Assembly: GCF_030515985.1 (NCBI RefSeq)
Contig: NZ_CP100376.1
Location: 2,037,603 to 2,046,369, forward strand
Direction of reading: 5' to 3'
Source of the DNA: Corynebacterium accolens
Lineage (GTDB): Bacteria > Actinomycetota > Actinomycetes > Mycobacteriales > Mycobacteriaceae
DNA: 8,767 bases
Positions 1-4,698 of this stretch are shown piece after piece (position 1 is the first letter of the stretch; each line of letters starts with the position of its first letter). Position numbers and translations under genes: made by a program. The notes below the pieces were generated by a model. The model searched no databases. It was given only the letters and a program-made list of their open reading frames with translations, and was not told the DNA's origin.

Positions 1-1
1 C

Positions 2-847
2 CCGCCGGCGAGCTCGCTTATCATCTTCCACGATGGCGAGAGCGAGAATACCGCCGGCACGTGGGAGACCTATGCCGCCCTGCGCCGCCTTGCCCCCAAG
101 GCCAAGGAGACCTTCGAGGGCGTTATCAAGGACATCGAGGCTGATCCGCGCGCCAGCCTCGATGCGCTCATGCAGGTGGACTTCGCGCGCGGCCAGCGCA
201 TGCGCGCGTTGGTGCGCACGGGCCTGATTACCAGTTCCTTTAACAGCGATGGGGAAGAGGCCACGGATCCGTCTTCCGTGCTCGCCGCGCTTGCCGATGC
301 CAACCAGGCCCACGTGGAGCACTCCGGCTCCCCCTCGCTGTGGCGGACGGCCACTACGGGCGTAGACGATGTCACCCGCCCCATGCTGCTCATGAGCGCC
401 ACCGGCGAGGCCCCAACGCCCGCTACTGACAGCGCGCAGCTGTGCGATGACGCCCACCGCATCGCCGCGCTGCGCGAGTGCTTCGATAACGACTTGGCGC
501 TGACCCGCCTGGGGACCATGTCCAACCTGCGCTCTACCGCGCTGCAATTGCGGGTGACGCTGCAGCAATTGGGCGTAGATAAGTCGGTATTGCACACCCT
601 GCTCGCCCTGGACGCCTTCGGGGATGGAAACACGGATCTTGGCGGCTCTGCCTGGATCCCGTTTATTTCCTATGTTTTTGCCATTACCGCGCGAGGGGTG
701 GCCAATGGGAAGCTCACCGATCCAGCCGTGGCCTCCGCGCTGGATAACGCCCTCCCGCAGCTCGCGGAGGCGGTTTCGCTGGCCCCGGAGCTGTTTTACC
801 GGGATATTCTCACTGCGGAGGCACTTACCCGCGACTACAGTGACTGA
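2..847 (+). CDS. Unrecognised protein, 3' part of gene (5' end outside window)
   Basis: The frame is open from the window edge to a TGA at 845-847, giving 281 visible residues; the start codon lies upstream of the window. An internal ATG at 170 exists, but the frame before it is open and protein-like (it reads SSLIIFHDGESENTAGTWET and onward), so the gene is cut by the window and does not start there. The protein is mostly predicted helical and rich in Ala, Leu and Asp, with no obvious membrane segment and no nucleotide-binding or catalytic motif that I recognise. A segment around visible residues 210-230 (ALDAFGDGNTDLGGSAWIPF) is Gly- and aromatic-rich and is the most distinctive stretch. 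The gene is separated by one base from the following MOSC gene, so the two are probably co-translated. I cannot assign a family; the full-length protein would be needed. Confidence 0.75.
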   Translation, partial: PPASSLIIFHDGESENTAGTWETYAALRRLAPKAKETFEGVIKDIEADPRASLDALMQVDFARGQRMRALVRTGLITSSFNSDGEEATDPSSVLAALADANQAHVEHSGSPSLWRTATTGVDDVTRPMLLMSATGEAPTPATDSAQLCDDAHRIAALRECFDNDLALTRLGTMSNLRSTALQLRVTLQQLGVDKSVLHTLLALDAFGDGNTDLGGSAWIPFISYVFAITARGVANGKLTDPAVASALDNALPQLAEAVSLAPELFYRDILTAEALTRDYSD

Positions 848-848
848 T

Positions 849-1481
849 ATGCAGGTTATTTCCACCAACGTCGCCGTGCGCAGGCCGGATCCGAGCGGGA
901 GGCATGAGTTTTCGGGCATCGACAAGCGCCCGCAAGACTTCATCGATATCTCCGCTCCCGGACCAAATTACGGCGATGGTTCTGGCGTGCGCGGTGATTC
1001 TATCGGCGATAGCGATCACCACGGTGGAAGTGACAAGGCGGTTTATGCCTATGCCCGCGAGGAATTGGATTATTGGGAGGATTCGCTGGGCCGCACGCTG
1101 GCTTCAGGGTCTTTTGGGGAGAACCTCACCACGCGCGGTATTGATCTCTCCGCGCTGCTTATCAATCAACGCCTCCACATCGGTACGACCACGCTCGAGG
1201 TCTCCATACCCCGCCAGCCGTGCGCTACCTTTTCCGGCTGGGTGCAGGAAAAGGGCTGGCTCAAGCGGTGGACCGCGCGCGGTGATTGCGGCGTGTACTT
1301 CCGCGTCATCTCGCCCGGGCGCATTTCTGCGGGGGATGCCATCACCCGCGGCCCCGCTCCCGCGCACGATATCACCATGCGCATGGCATTTGCGGCCAAG
1401 ATGGGGGACCGAGCGCTGGCCCGGCGCGTGGTCGATGCCAAGTGCTTGCCGCCCCAGCACGCAAAAAAGCTCCGGGTATAA
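849..1481 (+). CDS. MOSC-domain protein, YiiM-like
   Basis: This 210-residue protein matches the MOSC family (molybdenum cofactor sulfurase C-terminal domain), closest in pattern to YiiM, which in E. coli protects against N-hydroxylated base analogues by Moco-dependent reduction. Visible hallmarks are a Gly-Asp-x3-Asp-x-His-His-Gly-Gly stretch (about residues 49-60) followed by KAVYAYA (63-69), GSFGENLTTRG (87-97) and the QPC motif with the conserved Cys125 expected to bind the cofactor sulfur or Mo. The length is close to YiiM (about 220). The ATG at 849 follows the upstream stop by one base and has no clear ribosome binding site, which points to translational coupling. The frame stays open upstream to 624, but that part overlaps the previous gene and is not MOSC-like. 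The family is clear; the substrate in this organism is inferred only. The TAA lies inside the loop of the following hairpin. Confidence 0.88.
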   Translation: MQVISTNVAVRRPDPSGRHEFSGIDKRPQDFIDISAPGPNYGDGSGVRGDSIGDSDHHGGSDKAVYAYAREELDYWEDSLGRTLASGSFGENLTTRGIDLSALLINQRLHIGTTTLEVSIPRQPCATFSGWVQEKGWLKRWTARGDCGVYFRVISPGRISAGDAITRGPAPAHDITMRMAFAAKMGDRALARRVVDAKCLPPQHAKKLRV

Positions 1482-1490
1482 ACCCGGAGC
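1463..1490 (-). terminator. Intrinsic terminator between convergent genes
   Basis: A perfect 9-bp stem, GCTCCGGGT (1469-1477) with ACCCGGAGC (1482-1490), closes a 4-nt loop. Read on the minus strand it is followed directly by six T (complement of 1463-1468), a classic terminator for the MFS gene ending at 1508. Read on the plus strand the hairpin is followed by CAAAATTCATT, a poor U-tract, so it would be weaker for the MOSC transcript. The arm and loop include the last codons and the stop of the MOSC gene. Confidence 0.85.
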
Positions 1491-1507
1491 CAAAATTCAT
1501 TGCGCCT

Positions 1508-2728
1508 TTAAGCCGGCTGCGTGCCCTCTGTGGCGCTGACGACGGGCGCCTTCGCCTTGGGGTAGCGCCCGTGGACCATGTAGTAGTACACCGCCGCTAC
1601 GGCGATGAGGCCGGCCAGGATGAGGTACATCGTATCGAAGCCGGTGGCGCTCACGATGGGGCCAAGCCCGAAGGGGGCGAGGCCGATGCCGAAGTCCATC
1701 AAGAGGAACATCGTGGAAATACCCGCGCCTATCTGGGCGGCCGATACAGAGCGTACAGAAATGGCCTGGCAGGCGGGGCTTAGCGTGCCGTATCCCATGC
1801 CCGTAAACGCACCCGCGACCACGAGCATCACGTCATTGCTGGGAAAGCCCATGATAATAAGGGCGATGGCGAAGGACACCAGGCCCAGGTACATGACCGA
1901 GTTATCGCCTTTGTGGTCCTGGATGCGGCCCAAGAAGAAGCGCATGATGAGCATGACTACGGCGTAGCCGATGAAAAAGAGGCCGGCGCCGGCGGCCAGG
2001 TCCTCTTCGCGCGCATAGGCATTGAGATAGGTGACCACACCGGAGTAGGCGATGCCCACAAGCAGCATGAAAAAGCCGATCGGCAACACGTTGGGGTGCA
2101 CCGCGTTGCGCAGCTTGAAGGCCGGCTTTTCCTCATCGAGCTCCGCCGGGTAGCGCAATACGAGCGCCAGCACGAGGGAGACGATATTGGAACCTAGGGC
2201 GACCGCAAAGAGGGTGCTATAGCCAATATTATTGGCCAAGAACAAGCCCACTGCCGGGCCGAAGGCGGTGGCAAGGGTGGTGCCCAAGGCGAAGTAGCCG
2301 GTGCCTTCCGCGCGGCGCTGCTGGGGGATGACGGATTGCGCGACGGCCATCAGCGCCGTAGAGGTCAGCGCATAGCCTGCGCCGTGAAGCAGGCGCACCA
2401 GGATCAGGACGGCCACGTTATGCGCCACGAAATAGCCCACCGTCACGATGCTGACGAAGGCCAGCGAGGTCAGGGCGGCGTGCTTTTGCCCCACGCGGTC
2501 CACCAACCAGCCGGAGACGATGCGCATGAAGGTCGCGCCCAAAACGAAGGCGCTGGAGGCAAAACCACTGACGGTATCGGACGCCCCGAAGCTTTCGACG
2601 GCATACAGGGCCATGGTCGTCACCGTTAGGTAGAAGACAAGGAACTGGCCAAAATTAGCCACCCACGCCAATAGGAACGTGGGTGTAATCAATGGCGGCT
2701 GAGCTGCCGCTGAATTCGTTGTTGACAA
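1508..2728 (-). CDS. MFS transporter, 12 membrane segments
   Basis: This 406-residue integral membrane protein belongs to the major facilitator superfamily, probably a drug:H+ antiporter-type or sugar/organic-solute exporter. About twelve hydrophobic segments alternate with short loops. The loop between segments 2 and 3 carries the MFS motif A pattern GWLVDRVGQKHA (73-84), repeated in weaker form in the second half as GRIQDHKGD (267-275). RLLHGAGYA (112-120) and the Gly/Pro-rich stretch around 142-161 fit segments 4 and 5 of exporters. A charged central loop (about 192-212) separates the halves. The start is TTG at 2728-2726, supported by GGAG six bases upstream; no in-frame ATG gives a better fit. 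It lies downstream of the aldehyde dehydrogenase gene on the same strand, but with a hairpin and U-tract between them. The family is certain; the substrate is unknown. Confidence 0.9.
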   Translation of the reverse strand: MSTTNSAAAQPPLITPTFLLAWVANFGQFLVFYLTVTTMALYAVESFGASDTVSGFASSAFVLGATFMRIVSGWLVDRVGQKHAALTSLAFVSIVTVGYFVAHNVAVLILVRLLHGAGYALTSTALMAVAQSVIPQQRRAEGTGYFALGTTLATAFGPAVGLFLANNIGYSTLFAVALGSNIVSLVLALVLRYPAELDEEKPAFKLRNAVHPNVLPIGFFMLLVGIAYSGVVTYLNAYAREEDLAAGAGLFFIGYAVVMLIMRFFLGRIQDHKGDNSVMYLGLVSFAIALIIMGFPSNDVMLVVAGAFTGMGYGTLSPACQAISVRSVSAAQIGAGISTMFLLMDFGIGLAPFGLGPIVSATGFDTMYLILAGLIAVAAVYYYMVHGRYPKAKAPVVSATEGTQPA

Positions 2729-2738
2729 GACTCACTCC
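2726..2738 (-). promoter_or_regulatory. Ribosome binding site and TTG start of the MFS gene
   Basis: On the minus strand GGAG (2738-2735) stands six bases before TTG (2728-2726). This spacing decides the start. A GTG within GGAGTGAG is out of frame. A T-rich run (complement of 2741-2756) ends two bases before the TTGGAG sequence. Confidence 0.75.
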
Positions 2739-2740
2739 AA

Positions 2741-2799
2741 ATAAAAAATAAAAAATCCTCCCAACCGCGCACGGCCCCAGAAGGGCCGCGTGCGGGGAG
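2741..2799 (-). terminator. Terminator hairpin with split U-tract upstream of the MFS gene
   Basis: On the minus strand a GC-rich hairpin is followed by ATTTTTTATTTTTTAT (complement of 2741-2756). In plus coordinates the arms are CTCCC (2758-2762), CGCAC (2768-2772) and GGCCC (2773-2777), pairing with GGGCC (2783-2787), GTGCG (2790-2794) and GGGAG (2795-2799) around a 5-nt loop; GC 2788-2789 bulges. It can end the aldehyde dehydrogenase transcript, about 110 bases after that gene's stop. It also lies within the probable 5' region of the MFS mRNA, so it may act as an attenuator for the transporter. Confidence 0.7.
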
Positions 2800-2828
2800 A
2801 AGGAAAGCAATCACAATTATGCGGGGAG
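2791..2828. repeat. Short direct repeat TGCGGGGAG
   Basis: TGCGGGGAG occurs at 2791-2799 and again at 2820-2828, 29 bases apart. The first copy is one arm of the terminator hairpin; the second lies just downstream (minus strand) of the proposed -10 element. The second copy could also pair with the CTCCC arm at 2758-2762, which would disturb the hairpin. The repeat is short and may be chance. Confidence 0.4.
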
Positions 2829-2830
2829 TG

Positions 2831-2860
2831 AGTATACGCCGCACGCACTTAAATGTTTAA
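2831..2860 (-). promoter_or_regulatory. Possible promoter for the MFS gene
   Basis: On the minus strand TATACT (complement of 2831-2836) resembles a sigma-A -10 element. TTAAAC (complement of 2855-2860) sits 18 bases upstream as a weak -35. Transcription would start near 2824, leaving an untranslated leader of about 95 bases that contains the whole terminator hairpin. There is no room for a promoter between the hairpin and the ribosome binding site without overlapping the hairpin. Confidence 0.4.
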
Positions 2861-2867
2861 TCAAACA
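2854..2867. promoter_or_regulatory. Inverted repeat TGTTT-N4-AAACA, possible operator
   Basis: Perfect 5-bp arms TGTTT (2854-2858) and AAACA (2863-2867) flank AATC. The element overlaps the possible -35 of the MFS promoter, a position fitting a repressor site. It is not parS: the central CACGTG is missing. The regulator is unknown. Confidence 0.35.
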
Positions 2868-2912
2868 CGGTTATAAGCGCGCTAAACAGTGATTGCGTTG
2901 CCGGCTAAAGGC

Positions 2913-4388
2913 CTAAGCGTTGGCATAAGGGTCGCGGATGCCTAGGTATTGCACGGAGGTGTATTCCTCGATACCTTCCGCGCCACCCTCGCGGCCCATT
3001 CCGGATTGCTTCACTCCGCCGAAGGGGGCAGCGGCATTAGAGATAACGCCGGCGTTGAAGCCCATCAGGCCAAACTCTAGGCCATCAGCGATGCGCCACA
3101 GGCGGTCCGAGTTCTCGGTAAAGACGTAAGATGCCAAACCGTACTCGGTATCATTGGCGATCTCGAGCGCCTCTTCCTCGGTACTGAAGGTGATAATCGG
3201 GGCGACTGGACCGAAGATCTCTTCCTGGGCGACGCGTGTTTCACGTGAAACATTGGTAATCACCGTAGGCTCGTAGAAGTATCCGGCACCGTCCCCGCGC
3301 TTACCGCCGGTGGCGATGGTAGCGCCCTTTTCTGCAGCATCGTCCACCAATGCCGCAATGCTCTCCAAAGCCTTGGACTCGACGAGAGGTCCGCAGGTAA
3401 TACCTTCGTCCATACCATTGCCCAGATTGAGCTTCTCAAACTCCGCAACGAGTTTCTCAGAGAACTCCTCAGCAACAGACTCGTGGACCAAGAAGCGGTT
3501 AGCTGCGGTGCAGGCCTCGCCGATATTGCGCATCTTGGCGCCCATCGCACCCTGGACCGCTTGGTCAATATCTGCGTCCTCAAAGACAATGAATGGGGCA
3601 TTGCCGCCCAGTTCCATGGAGGTACGCAGCACGTTATCGGCCGCGCCCTTCAAAAGGGTCCGGCCCACTGGGGTAGAACCGGTGAAGGAAAGCTTGCGCA
3701 AGCGGTCATCGGCAAGCAATGGCTCCGAAATTGCAGATGCAGACTTGCCGGCAACGACGTTGAGAACGCCCTTTGGAAGCCCAGCATCGATCATGGTTTG
3801 CGCAAAGTACTGCGCAGTCAGGGGAGTCAGCTTGGCCGGCTTGAGCACCATCGTGCAACCCGCTGCCACCGCAGGAGCCACCTTGCGAGTAGCCATGGCC
3901 AACGGAAAGTTCCACGGGGCGATCAGAAGGCAGGGGCCCACCGGCTTGCGGCGAGTGATCATCCGCAGCGTGCCTTCGGGAACGGTTGCGGCGCGACCGT
4001 AATCGCGCACCGCTTCCTCACTGAACCAACGCAGGAACTCGCCGCCATAAGTGACCTCGCCCTTAGCTTCCGCGAAGGGCTTGCCCATCTCTAGCGTCAT
4101 CAGGGCGGCGAATTCATCTGCCCGCTCCTGTACTAGATCGAATGCTCGGCGCAGAATCTCCGCGCGCTCGCGCGGCGTGGTGCGCGCCCAGTCATCCTGC
4201 ACGGCACAGGCAGCGTCGAGGGCAGCAATCGCATCGTCCGAGTTTGCGGAAGATAGCGTCGCCAGCGTTTCGCCCGTCGCTGGGTTTTCAACGTCAAAAG
4301 TCTCGCCGGAGGTGGAATCGCGCCACTCACCACCAATAAGCAATTGGGTGGGGACCTTTGCAATTACCTCGTCGATATTAATACTCAC
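2913..4388 (-). CDS. gabD: Succinate-semialdehyde dehydrogenase-type aldehyde dehydrogenase (NAD(P)+)
   Basis: This complete 491-residue aldehyde dehydrogenase most resembles succinate-semialdehyde dehydrogenase, which oxidises succinic semialdehyde to succinate in the GABA shunt (cytoplasmic). Visible landmarks are PWNF with the oxyanion Asn160, KPA with the cofactor-binding Lys183, FTGST (235-239) at the end of the Rossmann fold, MELGG with the general-base Glu259, GEACTAANR with the catalytic Cys293, and EEIFGP (389-394). The second Cys found two residues after the catalytic one in E. coli GabD (TCVC) is absent here (ACTA). The GTG start at 4388-4386 is preceded by AAAGGTGA with a 6-base gap. 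It is transcribed away from trpL and is followed by a terminator hairpin; no GABA transaminase or permease gene is in view. The enzyme class is sure; the exact aldehyde is inferred. A perfect parS lies in codons for Val380-Thr384. Confidence 0.9.
   Translation of the reverse strand: MSINIDEVIAKVPTQLLIGGEWRDSTSGETFDVENPATGETLATLSSANSDDAIAALDAACAVQDDWARTTPRERAEILRRAFDLVQERADEFAALMTLEMGKPFAEAKGEVTYGGEFLRWFSEEAVRDYGRAATVPEGTLRMITRRKPVGPCLLIAPWNFPLAMATRKVAPAVAAGCTMVLKPAKLTPLTAQYFAQTMIDAGLPKGVLNVVAGKSASAISEPLLADDRLRKLSFTGSTPVGRTLLKGAADNVLRTSMELGGNAPFIVFEDADIDQAVQGAMGAKMRNIGEACTAANRFLVHESVAEEFSEKLVAEFEKLNLGNGMDEGITCGPLVESKALESIAALVDDAAEKGATIATGGKRGDGAGYFYEPTVITNVSRETRVAQEEIFGPVAPIITFSTEEEALEIANDTEYGLASYVFTENSDRLWRIADGLEFGLMGFNAGVISNAAAPFGGVKQSGMGREGGAEGIEEYTSVQYLGIRDPYANA
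3237..3252. promoter_or_regulatory. parS: parS site, perfect 16-bp palindrome, inside gabD
   Basis: TGTTTCACGTGAAACA at this position is identical to the widely conserved bacterial parS consensus, the DNA site that nucleates ParB (Spo0J) for chromosome segregation and condensin loading. It lies within the aldehyde dehydrogenase coding sequence on the minus strand, where it encodes Asn-Val-Ser-Arg-Glu-Thr (residues 379-384). A 16-of-16 match to a long palindrome is very unlikely by chance in a window this size. Confidence 0.92.
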
Positions 4389-4525
4389 TTATCGTCACCT
4401 TTCTTGAAGATATTGACCTGCACCACATTACCCTTAACGGGCGCGAAGACCACTCATTAGATACCGATTGAATATTTTTCACTTGTTTCTTCCACGCTAT
4501 AGAAATTTAGGCTAGGCTAGTGCCC
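4389..4525. other. Divergent intergenic region between gabD and trpL
   Basis: This 137-bp region is more AT-rich than its neighbours, especially 4461-4510, as expected for divergent promoters. On the minus side the gabD ribosome binding site AAAGGTGA (complement of 4395-4402) is clear; TAATGT (complement of 4425-4430) is a possible but weak -10 for gabD with no convincing -35. On the plus side the trpL promoter occupies the right end. I see no strong palindrome that would mark a repressor site. Confidence 0.5.
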
Positions 4526-4526
4526 A
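4490..4526 (+). promoter_or_regulatory. trp operon promoter with leaderless start
   Basis: TAGGCT (4513-4518) fits the actinobacterial -10 pattern TAnnnT and ends seven bases before the A of the trpL ATG (4526), placing the likely transcription start on the start codon itself. TTCCAC (4490-4495) is a weak -35 with 17-bp spacing. An overlapping second copy of TAGGCT lies at 4508-4513, giving TAGGCTAGGCT. TATAGA at 4498-4503 is an alternative -10 that would leave an untranslated leader of about 15-20 bases. No Shine-Dalgarno sequence precedes the ATG. Confidence 0.55.
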
Positions 4527-4564
4527 TGAAGAAAATGACTACTCGTTGGTGGTGGCGCGCGTAA
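4526..4564 (+). CDS. trpL: trp operon leader peptide
   Basis: A 12-residue reading frame, MKKMTTRWWWRA, ends at TAA 4562-4564 and carries three tandem Trp codons (TGG, 4547-4555). Such peptides sense charged tRNA-Trp: scarcity stalls the ribosome on the Trp codons and changes folding of the nascent mRNA. It stands 134 bases before trpE, and the region 1 arm of the attenuator begins inside its last Trp codon. It is similar in design to the tri-Trp leader known in Corynebacterium glutamicum. There is no ribosome binding site, and the -10 element lies directly upstream, so translation probably begins at the 5' end of the message. The peptide itself is not expected to have a function beyond being translated. 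Confidence 0.93.
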   Translation: MKKMTTRWWWRA

Positions 4565-4626
4565 CTCGCGGGCCTTTCTTCGCACCCCATTTTTAGGCTC
4601 GCATTCTGCGGGCCTTTCGGCGTTTT
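4554..4626 (+). terminator. trp attenuator: 1:2, 2:3 and 3:4 alternative structures with terminator
   Basis: Region 1 GGCGCGCG (4554-4561) pairs with region 2 CGCGGGCC (4567-4574) with one G-G mismatch. Region 3 GGCTCGCA (4596-4603) pairs with region 4 TGCGGGCC (4607-4614) in an uninterrupted 8-bp stem (one G-U) with a 3-nt loop, followed by TTTCGGCGTTTT; this is the terminator. Region 2 (GCGGGCC, 4568-4574) can instead pair 7 bp with region 3 (4596-4602) as the antiterminator. A ribosome stalled on the Trp codons at 4547-4555 would cover region 1, free region 2 and let transcription enter trpE. The U-tract is interrupted by CGGCG, so termination may be partial. Confidence 0.9.
4568..4618 (+). 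repeat. 11-bp direct repeat forming attenuator regions 2 and 4
   Basis: GCGGGCCTTTC occurs exactly at 4568-4578 and 4608-4618, 40 bases apart. The first copy holds attenuator region 2 and the second region 4, so both compete for the same region 3. The shared CTTTC tail beyond the paired bases suggests that one copy arose from the other by duplication. Confidence 0.9.
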
Positions 4627-4698
4627 CAGTGCCTTTGCTCGCGGATACCCCGGGTCCCTCGCACTCTGTTCCTCAGTTACTCCTGAAAGGGCACTGCA
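4627..4698 (+). promoter_or_regulatory. Long-range stem covering the trpE ribosome binding site
   Basis: CAGTGCC plus TTT (4627-4636) can pair with AAA plus GGCACTG (4686-4688 and 4690-4696), ten base pairs with G4689 bulged and a 49-nt loop. The right arm contains the whole trpE ribosome binding site, AAAGGG (4686-4691), which lies seven bases before ATG 4699. The left arm begins directly after the terminator U-tract, so this structure exists only in read-through transcripts. The pairing is seen in the sequence; a regulatory role is inferred. Confidence 0.45.

Noticed and set aside
70..633. 187-residue reading frame on the minus strand
   Set aside because: It is antisense to the first gene, Ser/Arg/Ala-rich and without a ribosome binding site: a typical high-GC shadow.
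624..848. Extended N-terminus for the MOSC protein
   Set aside because: It would overlap the preceding gene by over 200 bases and is Arg/Pro-rich without family similarity; MOSC character begins after ATG 849.
3310..4094. Reading frames of 230 and 203 residues on the plus strand opposite gabD
   Set aside because: They are opposite a clear enzyme gene whose motifs and codon pattern explain the sequence; no similarity to any family is visible.
4591..4600. Alternative TTTTTAGGCTC (4590-4600) as an internal promoter -10 ahead of trpE
   Set aside because: TAGGCT here is part of attenuator region 3 and no -35 element is evident; an internal promoter would bypass attenuation, and nothing else supports it.
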